A DNA stretch of 48,667 bases from Paracoccaceae bacterium (lineage in GTDB: Bacteria; Pseudomonadota; Alphaproteobacteria; Rhodobacterales; Rhodobacteraceae): positions 1 to 48,667 of the forward strand of contig JAPOTI010000003.1 of assembly GCA_026709265.1 (NCBI GenBank), read 5' to 3'. The translations under genes were made by a program, and so were the position numbers. Below, piece by piece: positions 16,492 through 26,086 of the stretch. The notes beneath the pieces are model-generated. The model saw only the letters and a program-made list of their open reading frames with translations, was not told the DNA's origin and searched no databases. How positions within the stretch are numbered: the first letter of the stretch is position 1; every line of letters begins with the position of its first letter.

Positions 16492-17733
16492 CTATGACCT
16501 GTCAACTGGCCTGCTGTTGGTGCCGACAGCGGTTGCGCACTCGTCCCAGTCAAAGAGCCAGGCCAGGCGTTTTCGCAGAAGACCTGGAGTCAGGCGATTG
16601 AGGCTACACAATACCGCTTGGCGAGCCGGGGTTGCCAAGCCCCTCGCGTGATACAATCGTCCTTGCAACTCGACATGGTCCAGCACTTTGCGAATTCTCG
16701 GCTCTCGCTTCAAGCGGAACTGCCGATGCGCCTCTGCAATATCGGTATTGGAAATCAGGGACTGGGATAATGCCCACGCATCTTCGAGTGCCATATTTCC
16801 ACCCTGCGCGAGAAATGGCGGCATCGCATGCAGAGCATCTCCGATCAGGGTTGACCGGCGGCCAGACCATTTGTTGGCAACCGACGGGCCCACTATGGGC
16901 CAATACTCAAACTGCTTACATTGCTGCAGAAGATCCCGCACATGATGGCCGAATGAGTCAAATTCCCGGACAACCAGGCCCGTGGGAATGAAACACATCC
17001 CGAGGTCTCGCCGAACGGCTCTTCCAGCCTCCTTGATGGCCACAATATTCAATACACTTCCGCTACGAAGCGGATATGTCACCACATGCCCGCCTGGACC
17101 TGTCAATACGCGAATGACATTTTCATGCACCCGCTGAGATGACGGAATCGGAACCAGTGAACGCCAGGCATGATGACGATACAAGGGAAGTGAATTAGGG
17201 TTCAACATCTGCCGCACGGGCGAAGTCAGTCCGTCACATCCGATCAGATATTCTGCCGGGATGATTTCTCCACTGGCAAGAGTACAAGCAACCCGGTGAC
17301 CGTCTTCCTCAACTTTCACCACGTGCGTATCAAGGCGCAGGTTGACACCTGAGATTTTCGCTCGCTCTGCCAGTTGCGTAATCAGATCTGCGCGATGCCA
17401 AAGAAGATAGGGGGACGAGTCTTGACGCTGCCCATGCAACATGAGTTGATGCCAGACTTGACCGCTCCTTGGGCAACAAAACTCAATCCTGTCAGCTGAC
17501 ATGACTGACCCGTGCCCGAAAATACCGAGTCTTTTGAGAATCCGTGCGCCGTTTGGCGTCATTTGAATTCCATAACCCGTTTCACCGACTGTATGACGAC
17601 TCTCAATGACTGTCACGCGTCGCTGCGCACGCGCCAGCAACGTTGCGACGGCAAGACCGGCAATCCCACCACCGATAACGGTCATATCGTCAGGCACGTT
17701 GATCGTCCCGGACAGGTCATTCGCCCACACCAT
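16492..17733 (-). CDS. FAD-dependent monooxygenase (salicylate hydroxylase-like)
   Basis: A class A flavoprotein monooxygenase of about 413 residues that would use NAD(P)H and oxygen to hydroxylate an aromatic or similar substrate. The FAD Rossmann motif is VIGGGIAGLAVATLLARA with VIES at the strand end. The second FAD motif appears as STLIGDALHAMPPFLAQG, followed by NMALEDAWALSQSL. RILKRLGIFGHG and LIGCDGLTSPVRQML are also family-like. The start is uncertain: ATGs at 17763, 17733 and 17685 are in frame, and 17733 has AGGA about 10 bases upstream. No pathway genes lie beside it, so the substrate is unknown. Confidence 0.85.
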   Translation of the reverse strand: MVWANDLSGTINVPDDMTVIGGGIAGLAVATLLARAQRRVTVIESRHTVGETGYGIQMTPNGARILKRLGIFGHGSVMSADRIEFCCPRSGQVWHQLMLHGQRQDSSPYLLWHRADLITQLAERAKISGVNLRLDTHVVKVEEDGHRVACTLASGEIIPAEYLIGCDGLTSPVRQMLNPNSLPLYRHHAWRSLVPIPSSQRVHENVIRVLTGPGGHVVTYPLRSGSVLNIVAIKEAGRAVRRDLGMCFIPTGLVVREFDSFGHHVRDLLQQCKQFEYWPIVGPSVANKWSGRRSTLIGDALHAMPPFLAQGGNMALEDAWALSQSLISNTDIAEAHRQFRLKREPRIRKVLDHVELQGRLYHARGLATPARQAVLCSLNRLTPGLLRKRLAWLFDWDECATAVGTNSRPVDRS

Positions 17734-18098
17734 TTGATTATCGTCCTGTCCCCTGATATCCATCCACGTAGCGTATTGATGCTGCTGTGAAGTCGCCAAT
17801 TGCAAGTCAGCGGCTGGCCGGCAATACCGACAGGCACTGTACAGCCTTTGGTTGCCAAACTGCATCTCGTTGATTCATATGATGATACAATGTCAGTGGA
17901 TATAACGGTGAGACATGCCGGCACTCAATTGATAACGAGGCCTGTCGGCGGCATGATGCTATCACGGTAACTTTACCCGAAGCCGTGCCCAACGTTGAGT
18001 TCAAGCTGGCTGGAAATGATAAGATTCTGCTGCCAGGCCGCCTATGATGCAGCGTCAATCGCACTGGATTCCACAGGTTGATTTTTCTTGCCAAATGA

Positions 18099-18302
18099 AT
18101 GGTGTTTCTTCACAAAAAACCAATGATCGTGCTCGCATTTGCCATTACCGGAGTCTTTGTTGGCACCAGAACTGCCATCAATCGTGGCGGCAACTACAAG
18201 GATAGACTGCAATATGCAGCTGTCTGGGCCATCGCGCTGTCACTCTTCGGTTTGTATGTGACTCTTGCGATCGGCTGGCTGCTGGTGCCGAAAGAGGCTT
18301 GA
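18099..18302 (+). CDS. Small two-helix membrane protein
   Basis: A 67-residue protein with two hydrophobic helices, MIVLAFAITGVFVGTRTAI and YAAVWAIALSLFGLYVTLAI, separated by a short basic loop with the sequence NRGGNYKDRLQY. Small proteins of this layout, often misleadingly named apolipoprotein acyltransferase, are common in Rhodobacterales. The start could also be the ATG at 18123. It lies just upstream of an M48 protease gene on the same strand. Function is unknown. Confidence 0.6.
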   Translation: MVFLHKKPMIVLAFAITGVFVGTRTAINRGGNYKDRLQYAAVWAIALSLFGLYVTLAIGWLLVPKEA

Positions 18303-18366
18303 TCAGTGGTATGAAGACAAACACCTCGCTGCGACTTCTTGTGGTCACCGGAAAAAATAATCAGTG

Positions 18367-19077
18367 ATGCTCAAATTTCTCCTGTTTGCAGCGCCTTTTC
18401 TCTATGCGTTCATCGCCATGAAACTCTCCGCCTGGCAGATGCAGCGTAAACTTCGTCGTGATTCAAGTCCAATGAATGATGTGGCAGTTCGCCGACTTCA
18501 CCAAAAGTTGGCACGCGTCGCAAAGATTGAATCGATCGATATTCGAATCCATGAAGTGTCGCCAATCAACGGAATGGTCCTGCCGAATGGCGAGATCTAC
18601 ATCACACGCGGCCTGATGAATTGCTATTTAAGGGGAGATATCAGCGGCGAAGAGCTTGCATCGGTGGTTGCGCATGAAATCGGCCATGTATTGCTTGGGC
18701 ATGCCAAAGGACGACTCGCCAGTTTTGCCGGACAAAATGCCGCGCGTATTCTTCTTGGTGCATTATTCAATCGATTCATTCCTTTCCTCGGCGCTTTCCT
18801 CGCCCAAGCGCTGATCACCCTTTTTTTCAAACGCCTGTCACGTGACGATGAATTTGCCGCTGATGCCTATGCCAGCGCCCTCCTCACGGCTGCCGGTATC
18901 GGCACCCAACCGCAAAAATCACTTTTTCGAAAGCTCCCGACACTGACCGGACAATCGGGTGGTGGAATCGCCTGGCTGATGAGCCATCCGCGCATTGAAG
19001 ATCGAATCCATGCCATTGAGAAGCGTGAAGAACGTTGGAAAAGTGATGAAGATCATCAGATGCCAACGCACTCCTGA
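18367..19077 (+). CDS. M48 family zinc metalloprotease
   Basis: A membrane-linked M48 peptidase of about 236 residues. It begins with a hydrophobic segment (FLLFAAPFLYAFIAMKL). The zinc motif is HEIGH in SVVAHEIGHVLLGHAKGR. The third ligand is the Glu of DDEFAADAYA, and SHPRIEDRIHAIEK closes the domain as in the family. A second hydrophobic region (LLGALFNRFIPFLGAFLAQALI) lies between them. It resembles HtpX or BepA-like proteases, which handle damaged membrane or outer-membrane proteins, but is shorter. The start may be the GTG one codon earlier (18364). Confidence 0.87.
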   Translation: MLKFLLFAAPFLYAFIAMKLSAWQMQRKLRRDSSPMNDVAVRRLHQKLARVAKIESIDIRIHEVSPINGMVLPNGEIYITRGLMNCYLRGDISGEELASVVAHEIGHVLLGHAKGRLASFAGQNAARILLGALFNRFIPFLGAFLAQALITLFFKRLSRDDEFAADAYASALLTAAGIGTQPQKSLFRKLPTLTGQSGGGIAWLMSHPRIEDRIHAIEKREERWKSDEDHQMPTHS

Positions 19078-19284
19078 ACGAGTCGGCACATGGACGAGGA
19101 CGAGTCGATTCAAGATGACCATTTGCCAGAAATACTGATTCCAGTGAGGGTTTGAGCGGGATCACCGACAAATCCCACACTGACCCGCAGTCTGACCTGC
19201 ACGTCATGCCAATCTGAATCAGGCGCACACCGTTGCCGTTATTTTTCCAAATTGATCGTCGTCAGATGACAGACGCATGAGACC

Positions 19285-19470
19285 TCATACAGCGTGGCGA
19301 TTGTGGGACGACCGATTGCGCTGCCGGTTCTCCTGCGATGCGAATCCGGCTCGAACCTGATTTGCAATCCAAACCCATCCCTGTTTCAACGCCTGGGCCC
19401 GCAATTGGGATGCACGGTGCCTGACTTCGGCATAGCTCAACGACGGATATTCGTCCTTCTGTATCTGCAT
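19285..19470 (-). CDS. Small RSP_7527-like hypothetical protein
   Basis: A 61-residue protein starting at the ATG at 19470, with GGAG 8-9 bases upstream. It has one amphipathic helix, YPSLSYAEVRHRASQLRAQA followed by LKQGWVWIANQVRAGF. This matches the pattern of the small alphaproteobacterial RSP_7527-type proteins (AR.LRA.A). The C-terminal tail is basic and polar. It lies in the gap downstream of soxG on the same strand. The similarity is by pattern only. Confidence 0.45.
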   Translation of the reverse strand: MQIQKDEYPSLSYAEVRHRASQLRAQALKQGWVWIANQVRAGFASQENRQRNRSSHNRHAV

Positions 19471-19577
19471 GATCTGCGCTCCAAATTGACCATGGGACAA
19501 AGATATGCCCTGACTGGCAAATGAGTAGCAGCTGAATGGTCAATTCCGCCTTGCACGGTGTGCAACGCTCATCAAAT

Positions 19578-20129
19578 TCAGCAATGATAGAATTGGGGCG
19601 CATTTTGCGTGAATGCTGCAGCGTGCAGCCAGCGTTGCATAAAATCGGTTTCCGAACGGCGACAGAGAATATGCGCTGACTCGTTTTCGGTCAGCCAAAA
19701 TGCGGCTGCCAACTGTCCCAGCCGCGATCTCCTGAATTCCCTGATCTTAAGTCCACCGGGAGAGACGTCAGAGGGTGTTCCCTTCGCAAGAATGTCGCGG
19801 ACAGCACCGACAATCTCAAATTCTTTTCGCATTGACGACACATCAACCACCAGATGATGCGTATCCGCAAGCGTATTCTGCAGCTGATGCACCATCTCAT
19901 CAACTTCTTCAATGGGGACAAAGGCCAGTAATTCGTCAGGGGCCATCCAGGCCAATTCCCTGCCGTCATTGGCATCAATCCGCCGAGCCTCAGGCATAGC
20001 GACGGCAAGTGTATGCACAATTGTCCCCGCAACCTTCGGATCTTGCAGATCAGCACGGATCATCAACATGCCGCGCGGCGTCAAGAGCCGAATATGATTA
20101 TCTCTCCTGGCACCCGTGCGATCAGTCAT
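19578..20129 (-). CDS. soxG: Sarcosine oxidase gamma subunit
   Basis: SoxG is the fourth subunit of heterotetrameric sarcosine oxidase; it has no cofactor of its own. The 183-residue product begins MTDRTGARRDNHIRLL. It shares the aminomethyltransferase-like fold segments LAWMAPDELLAFVPI and, at the end, SETDFMQRWLHAA. I chose the ATG at 20129, which overlaps the soxA stop by 8 bases; a longer in-frame start would sit inside soxA. It is the last gene of the sox operon. Confidence 0.9.
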   Translation of the reverse strand: MTDRTGARRDNHIRLLTPRGMLMIRADLQDPKVAGTIVHTLAVAMPEARRIDANDGRELAWMAPDELLAFVPIEEVDEMVHQLQNTLADTHHLVVDVSSMRKEFEIVGAVRDILAKGTPSDVSPGGLKIREFRRSRLGQLAAAFWLTENESAHILCRRSETDFMQRWLHAAAFTQNAPQFYHC

Positions 20130-23100
20130 GAATCTGCCGCCCTTCCGGGTCGTAGAAAACCGGGCTGACAATCCTTGCAGCCACCTCTCCATCATCCATG
20201 GTAAAATGAATGATCTCGCCCATTCTCCTAAAACCATTTTCAACCAGGCCAAGAGCGATTCTGCGGTTCAATACGGGGGAATGATAGCTCGATGTGACGC
20301 GCGCCGTACAATGCGGAAAATCATATGTCGACTGAGTCACCGATGAAACTTGTGCACCGACGGGCAGGGCAGCATTGGCATCGACCGTCTCGAGACCCAC
20401 CAATCGCAAATTGCTGATATTGTTGCTGAGTTGCCGGCGCTGTCCGCGTTTTCCAAGGAAATCCGCCTTGTTCCTGGAAATCGCCCAGTCGAGGCCCAGT
20501 TCCTGTGGCGTGATGGTGCCATCTGATTCCTGACCGATCAAGATATACCCCTTCTCAGCGCGCAGGACATGCATGGCTTCGGTCCCATAGACCTCGAGAC
20601 CGAATTCCTGACCGGCATCTTGCAATTGCATCCACATATCCATGCCTTCGGCAGCGGGAACCGCAATTTCATATGAAAGTTCTCCCGAGTATGAAATTCT
20701 GTAGATCCGTGCCTTGTGACTTCCGACAAGCTGGTCACTCCATGCCATATGCGGCAAAGCTTCGTTGGAAATGGACTCGGCACCCAGTTTTTCGAGAATC
20801 GCGCGGGCCTTGGGCCCGGCAATGACGATTTGTGCAATTTGTTCTGTTAAATCGGCGGTATAAACCTGCCAGTCCGGCCATTCACATTGCAGCCAATCCT
20901 CCATCCAACCGTGGACCAACCCGGCCTGCGAACTCGTCGTATGGCAAACAAAGCTGGTTTCGCTGATCCGTGCGATGACTCCGTCATCCATCAGGAACCC
21001 ATTTTCATCGCAAATCAACCCGTAGCGACACCGCCCGACTGCAAGTTCACTCATCTGGGATGTATAGATCATATCGAGAAACCGACCGGCATCCGGTCCC
21101 GAAACGGTCATCTTGCCCAGAGTCGAAGCATCAAGTAAGCCTGCCGAACGCCGAACGCCCAGTGTTTCGCGCTCGACCGCTCGAGTCATCCCTTCGTTCC
21201 CCTTGAGATAGCAGTAGGGACGGCGCCAGTCGCCGACCAAATCCCAGAAGGCCCCGTTGTCCTCATGCCATTGATCGATCGGTGTCTTGCGTACCGGTTT
21301 AAACATTGGGCCACGCCGATCACCCGCAATCGCACCAAACGTCACCGCAGTGTAAGGTGGGCGAAAAGTCGTCACGCCAGCCTCATGAGGTTCGATGCCA
21401 CGATTGCGCGCCATTATCATTAAACCATTGATATTGGACAGCTTTCCTTGATCTGTCGCCATACCAAGCGTGGTGTAGCGTTTGGCATGTTCGGATCCTG
21501 CATAATTCTCCTGAACTGCGAGATCGAGATCTGAAACCCTGACATCATTCTGGAAATCCACCCAGATTTTGTCCCGTGCTGATGCCTGGATCCCACTTGG
21601 AGACAAACAGTCGCTTGACGGTTCTGAAAAGCTCTCGGCCTGGCAGGTGATTCTTTTTATTGACCGCCCGCCAAGACCGATGCTCTCCAAGGCCATCTCT
21701 GTGGCCATCGCCGCATCTTCAAGAGCCTGCTGAAGAGTTGGGCAACCGGAGACGGCACCCGCCGTATAGGCCATCGCGTGCCCTGCAGAATTGATTGGTG
21801 GAAAATCGAGGTCGGGGCGGAAAGCCACCAGGGTCGGATCCCAAACCAGTTTGCCACCACAATGCGACCAAAGATGGACCACGGGCGACCAACCGCCAGA
21901 CATGGACACCGAGTCGCAGGCGATCTCTCTCAAGACCGAACCCTCGCCCATCTGCGTACAGACTTGCGCATGAGTGACCCGTTTTCCTCCCTGAACGGCC
22001 GCAACCGCGCGACCAAACTCGACATGGATCCCCTTCGAGTGCACGTCTTCCAGCAACTCACTCTCCACTCTGGGTCGTGAATCCAGGACAGCTGGAACCT
22101 CCAACCCGGCTTCTGACAGGGCAAGCGCAGTGCGATATCCGTCATCATTATTGACCGCGATAACCGTCCGGTCACCGGGAGAAACCCCGTAGTTTTTGAC
22201 ATAGTCGCGCGCAGCCGAAGCGAGCATCACTCCCGGCGTGTCATTCTGCTGGAAACAAATGGGTCGCTCAATCGCGCCTGTCGCCAGAATGATTTGCCGT
22301 GGGCGAATCCGCCAAATCCGTTGGCGCAGAGCGCCTTTCTCTGGACGATGATCGCTCACCCGCTCGACTGCCAGCGCCAAACCATGATCATAAACGCCAA
22401 ATAAAGTCGTTCGGTTGAGCATATGCACTGAGTTGTAGGCCTCTAACGATTTGACATACTGCGCAATCCAGTTGTTGCTGTCGATACCGTCGATCATTGC
22501 GTGATCCACGGCGCTTCGACCGCCCCAAAAAGGCATCTGTTCAACAATGAGAACCTGAGCACCACGCTCCGCTGCCGCCTGCGCCGCAAGCAGTCCCGCA
22601 GCACCCCCGCCAACGACCAGAAGATCGACATGGGCATGAAAATGTTCATAATCCGAACTGTCACGATGGCGCGGCGCCTTGCCAAGCCCGGCTGCATGCC
22701 TCAAGGCGGGTTCATACAGTCGCTTCCACAAGCTGCGTGGTTGCATAAAGGTCTTGTAGTAGAAGCCCGCCGGCAACAGTCTTGCAGCGAGTCCGGCAAC
22801 GGCTCCAATATCAAACTCAAGGCTAGGAAAGTGATTCTGTGACGATGCCTTCATCCCATCATGGAGCTCTTTCATCGTCGCAACACAATTTGGCTCGACC
22901 AGTCCCCCCTCGCCGACTGTCACCAGACCATTGGATTCTTCCGGTCCGCTTGCAACCAAGCCCCGCGGCCGATGGAACTTGAAGGATCTGCCGACAAGAA
23001 TTTGATCATTCGCAAGCAGAGCAGAAGCCAGACTGTCTCCTTCATACCCCAAGAAAGAATGTCCGTTGAACTGGAAGCCCAATCGACGGCGACGATTAAT

Positions 23101-23133
23101 CAGTCGCCCGCCTTTGACCAATCGTGTACTCAC
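20122..23133 (-). CDS. soxA: Sarcosine oxidase alpha subunit
   Basis: SoxA binds NAD and folate in the enzyme that oxidises sarcosine to glycine, hydrogen peroxide and 5,10-methylene-THF. The 1003-residue product has a ferredoxin-like N-terminal part (GFQFNGHSFLGYEGDSLASAL). A dinucleotide-binding motif, LLVVGGGAAGLLAAQAAAERG, lies near residues 172-192, and a second flavoprotein-like segment is ILATGAIERPICF. The C-terminal GcvT-like THF-binding domain (roughly residues 610-990) contains AVERETLGVRRSAGLLDAST. The start overlaps the soxD stop by 4 bases. Confidence 0.95.
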   Translation of the reverse strand: MSTRLVKGGRLINRRRRLGFQFNGHSFLGYEGDSLASALLANDQILVGRSFKFHRPRGLVASGPEESNGLVTVGEGGLVEPNCVATMKELHDGMKASSQNHFPSLEFDIGAVAGLAARLLPAGFYYKTFMQPRSLWKRLYEPALRHAAGLGKAPRHRDSSDYEHFHAHVDLLVVGGGAAGLLAAQAAAERGAQVLIVEQMPFWGGRSAVDHAMIDGIDSNNWIAQYVKSLEAYNSVHMLNRTTLFGVYDHGLALAVERVSDHRPEKGALRQRIWRIRPRQIILATGAIERPICFQQNDTPGVMLASAARDYVKNYGVSPGDRTVIAVNNDDGYRTALALSEAGLEVPAVLDSRPRVESELLEDVHSKGIHVEFGRAVAAVQGGKRVTHAQVCTQMGEGSVLREIACDSVSMSGGWSPVVHLWSHCGGKLVWDPTLVAFRPDLDFPPINSAGHAMAYTAGAVSGCPTLQQALEDAAMATEMALESIGLGGRSIKRITCQAESFSEPSSDCLSPSGIQASARDKIWVDFQNDVRVSDLDLAVQENYAGSEHAKRYTTLGMATDQGKLSNINGLMIMARNRGIEPHEAGVTTFRPPYTAVTFGAIAGDRRGPMFKPVRKTPIDQWHEDNGAFWDLVGDWRRPYCYLKGNEGMTRAVERETLGVRRSAGLLDASTLGKMTVSGPDAGRFLDMIYTSQMSELAVGRCRYGLICDENGFLMDDGVIARISETSFVCHTTSSQAGLVHGWMEDWLQCEWPDWQVYTADLTEQIAQIVIAGPKARAILEKLGAESISNEALPHMAWSDQLVGSHKARIYRISYSGELSYEIAVPAAEGMDMWMQLQDAGQEFGLEVYGTEAMHVLRAEKGYILIGQESDGTITPQELGLDWAISRNKADFLGKRGQRRQLSNNISNLRLVGLETVDANAALPVGAQVSSVTQSTYDFPHCTARVTSSYHSPVLNRRIALGLVENGFRRMGEIIHFTMDDGEVAARIVSPVFYDPEGRQIHD

Positions 23134-23477
23134 TGGTTCTTCCGACCTTGCACGGCCTTCCGGAGACCCGACCCTGACCGGCGTGCATCAATTGCATCAA
23201 GCACAGATTTTGGAACATGCTCACACTGTGCCTTATAGGTCGCAAAGACTTCCTGTGTGAGGGTGCAGCGCGCAACGATAAACCATTTGCCACAACCGAA
23301 ACTGTGCCGCCATCTCTCCACATGCACATCCTGGGGATTGCGGCGCCGAAAAAGATAGTCCGTGAATTCTGCGTCTGTCGAGTCCACCGCTCTCCGGCGA
23401 ATATGCGCTTCGCCACCGGGCGAGAGTTCAGTCTCGTCAGCGTCCAACTGACAGTAGGGGCACTTGAGCCGTAACAT
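23130..23477 (-). CDS. soxD: Sarcosine oxidase delta subunit
   Basis: SoxD is the small zinc-binding subunit. The 115-residue product contains the zinc ligands Cys6 and Cys9 (CPYC), His25 (GEAHI) and Cys62 (FGCGKWF), the set expected for the family. YLFRRRNPQDVHVERWRH is the central signature. It lies 24 bases after soxB and overlaps soxA (ATGA-type junction), so the three are translationally linked. Confidence 0.93.
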   Translation of the reverse strand: MLRLKCPYCQLDADETELSPGGEAHIRRRAVDSTDAEFTDYLFRRRNPQDVHVERWRHSFGCGKWFIVARCTLTQEVFATYKAQCEHVPKSVLDAIDARRSGSGLRKAVQGRKNQ

Positions 23478-23501
23478 AATCTCTTTCGTTACATCTTCTT
23501 C

Positions 23502-24749
23502 TCAATGAGCGACACCAGCTGCGACCCGTTCATCGACGAATCGACCCTGAGAAAATCGCTGCAAGTCGAAAGGTGCTGCCAATAATCCCGGTGCATCATT
23601 CACCATGAGTTCGGCCATTGCCCAGCCGGAACCTGGAATCGCCTTGAAACCGCCTGTGCCCCATCCGCAATCAACATAGAGATTCTTGACCGGAGTCTTG
23701 GAAATAATTGGTGAGCGGTCAGCCGTCATATCAACGATTCCGCCCCACTGGCGGAGTATCCTGAGTCGGGAGATCATCGGAAACATCTCAACAAGTGCAG
23801 ATATGGATTCCTCAATATGAGTGAAGGAGCCTCTTTGCGAGAAGTTGTTATAGCCGTCAGTTCCACCACCGATCACGAGTTCACCTTTGTCAGACTGACT
23901 GACATAACCATGCACAGTATTTGCCATGACCACCACGTCAAGAAATGGTTTGACAGGCTCGGAAACCAATGCCTGTAGGGAAACCGATTCAATAGGAAGC
24001 TCGAATCCTGCCATTTCGGCAAGTTTGCCCGTATATCCGGCAGCAACGATTCCCAGTTTGTTGCAGTGAATGGCTCCACGCGTTGTTGTCACACCTGTGA
24101 CACGACTCTCGCTCTGCAGTATCCCCGTGACTTCGCAATCCTCGATAACATGCATCCCCATTGCCGAGCAGGCCCTGGCATATCCCCAGGCGACAGCATC
24201 ATGGCGCGCGGTACCCCCTTGTGGGTGCCAGAGTGCGCCGCGTACCGGATAGCGGGGACCGTCAATGCAAATTGACGGGCAGATCTCACTGATGCGCGAT
24301 GGCGTGATAAATTCTGTGTCGATACCCTGCCGAAAATTGCTGCCGGCAATTCGCATCAAACAATGAACTTCATGATGATTCTGTGCCAAAGTCAGGACAC
24401 CGCGTGGGCTGAACATGACGTTCATATTCAAATCCTCGCTCATCGACTCATAGAGTTGACGCGATTTCTCATAAATCGCAACTGATTCATCATGAAGGTA
24501 ATTGGATCGGATTATGGTCGTATTGCGTCCGGTATTTCCGCCCCCGAGCCATCCTTTTTCAAGGATCGCGACATTGGAGATCGCATGATTCTTTCCCAGA
24601 TAATATGCGGTCGCCAACCCATGCCCTCCGGCACCAATAATGATGTAATCATATTGGGGACGAGGGTCGGGGGTATTCCAGGCCTGCTCCCAACCAGAAT
24701 GCCCGCGCAGTGCCTCCCGCAACAGTCGGATTGAAGAATAGCGCTGCAC
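23502..24749 (-). CDS. soxB: Sarcosine oxidase beta subunit
   Basis: SoxB carries the flavins at the sarcosine-oxidising site. The 415-residue product starts VQRYSSIRLLREALRGHSGW, the standard N-terminus of the family. The Rossmann motif is YIIIGAGGHGLATAYYL, then LEKGWLGGGNTGRNTT. The segment GGTARHDAVAWGYAR near residue 183 includes a histidine that I believe is the covalent FMN site in the family. DCGWGTGGFKAIPGSGW closes the domain. I start it at the GTG at 24749, 6 bases after GAAGGA; upstream in-frame ATGs add unrelated residues. It is the first gene of soxBDAG. The common neighbour glyA is not in the window. Confidence 0.94.
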   Translation of the reverse strand: MQRYSSIRLLREALRGHSGWEQAWNTPDPRPQYDYIIIGAGGHGLATAYYLGKNHAISNVAILEKGWLGGGNTGRNTTIIRSNYLHDESVAIYEKSRQLYESMSEDLNMNVMFSPRGVLTLAQNHHEVHCLMRIAGSNFRQGIDTEFITPSRISEICPSICIDGPRYPVRGALWHPQGGTARHDAVAWGYARACSAMGMHVIEDCEVTGILQSESRVTGVTTTRGAIHCNKLGIVAAGYTGKLAEMAGFELPIESVSLQALVSEPVKPFLDVVVMANTVHGYVSQSDKGELVIGGGTDGYNNFSQRGSFTHIEESISALVEMFPMISRLRILRQWGGIVDMTADRSPIISKTPVKNLYVDCGWGTGGFKAIPGSGWAMAELMVNDAPGLLAAPFDLQRFSQGRFVDERVAAGVAH

Positions 24750-24859
24750 AGACAATCCTTCCCGATGCCAATGAATTTCCATATGCGCGCACGAGGGAAT
24801 AAAGTAGTCATCGGCGGTATTCAATCCCGGCCCGGCGATGGCGTGGAAGGAATGATTGT

Positions 24860-26086
24860 ATGATTTTCTGGCTGGCAGGAACAGCATTGTCGGCAGCAGT
24901 CACCACACTCCTCGTGATGGCCCTGATTCGTCACCGAGACACACCTCATGAAGATGCACAACGCGAAGTTGAATTTTACAAGTCGCAGTTGGCAAGCGTC
25001 GAGGATGATCTGCAGCAGAATCGTCTGAGCGCGGTAGATGCCGAACAGGCGCGGCGTGAAGTCTCGCGGCGACTTCTTCGGGCGCATGAACGAACAACAG
25101 CATCATGTTCGTCTGTCGGCACCGCATCGCGTCTGTCCACTTCTTTGGCCTGTATCCTCGTCATTCTCGTCTTTTTACCCGGCTCAGCCGCCCTTTACTG
25201 GCTGATTGGCAATCCAAACCTGCCAGATCTCTCGTTATCGGAACGGTTGAGAGCAGCAGAACTGGCGTACGCGACCCGGCCTTCCCAACGGGAAATCGTT
25301 GCCGGTCGGGACCTGAATTCCATTACGACTGAGGCCGACCCGGAACTGGTGCGCCTCGTCGGTGAACTGCGCACCAGTCTGGCCGCCGCAGAACCGGATC
25401 TTGAGGGATTGCGAATGCTGGTTCGCAGTGAATTGTCGATTGGTAACTTTGCTGCGGCAATACAAGCGCAAAGAGATATCCTTGCTCTTCTTGACGGCGA
25501 GGCGCGCGCGACGGATTTCAGCCAAATGACCGATCTTCTGGTGATCGAGGCTGGGGGCTATGTCTCTCCCGAAGCAGAGGCCGCCATCTATCAGGCACTC
25601 GCCCGCGATCCGGAGAACCCGGCGGCGCGCTATTATCTTGGACTCATGTACGCCCAGACAGGACGCCCTGATCTCACCGTCAATATCTGGAATCGGTTAA
25701 TCGAAGATTTGCCACCAACATCACCCATCGCTGCCGATCTCCGGCTGCGCCTACCGGCTGCAGCTCAGGCGGCGGGTATAACAAACATAAACTTGCCGCC
25801 CGAACCACTTCCTCGGCCAAGCAGCGAAGATATCGCCGCTGCCGAGTCAATGAGCGTTGAAGACCGCGCGGAATTCATTACCGGAATGGTCGAAAGTCTG
25901 CGAAACCGTCTTGATGAGGACGGAGGCAGTGCCATTGAATGGACCATGTTGATCAATTCACAGATGACAATCGGTCAGTACAACGCCGCACGAATGAGTT
26001 ATGAGCGTGCACTTGAGGTCTTTGCTGACAGTCCGGACGATTTACAGTTCATCATGGAAAGTACCGATCTCGATCCCGCGCAGTAA
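24860..26086 (+). CDS. ccmI: Cytochrome c biogenesis protein CcmI
   Basis: CcmI holds apocytochrome c and presents it to the haem ligation machinery. The 408-residue product has a first membrane helix at residues 2-22 (IFWLAGTALSAAVTTLLVMAL), a coiled loop with FYKSQLASVEDDL, and a second helix (LACILVILVFLPGSAALYWLIG). A periplasmic part with TPR-like repeats follows (AIYQALARDPENPAARYYLGLMYAQTG). This order fits CcmI. No other ccm gene is in the window. Its stop overlaps the ruvX start (TAATG). Confidence 0.88.
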   Translation: MIFWLAGTALSAAVTTLLVMALIRHRDTPHEDAQREVEFYKSQLASVEDDLQQNRLSAVDAEQARREVSRRLLRAHERTTASCSSVGTASRLSTSLACILVILVFLPGSAALYWLIGNPNLPDLSLSERLRAAELAYATRPSQREIVAGRDLNSITTEADPELVRLVGELRTSLAAAEPDLEGLRMLVRSELSIGNFAAAIQAQRDILALLDGEARATDFSQMTDLLVIEAGGYVSPEAEAAIYQALARDPENPAARYYLGLMYAQTGRPDLTVNIWNRLIEDLPPTSPIAADLRLRLPAAAQAAGITNINLPPEPLPRPSSEDIAAAESMSVEDRAEFITGMVESLRNRLDEDGGSAIEWTMLINSQMTIGQYNAARMSYERALEVFADSPDDLQFIMESTDLDPAQ

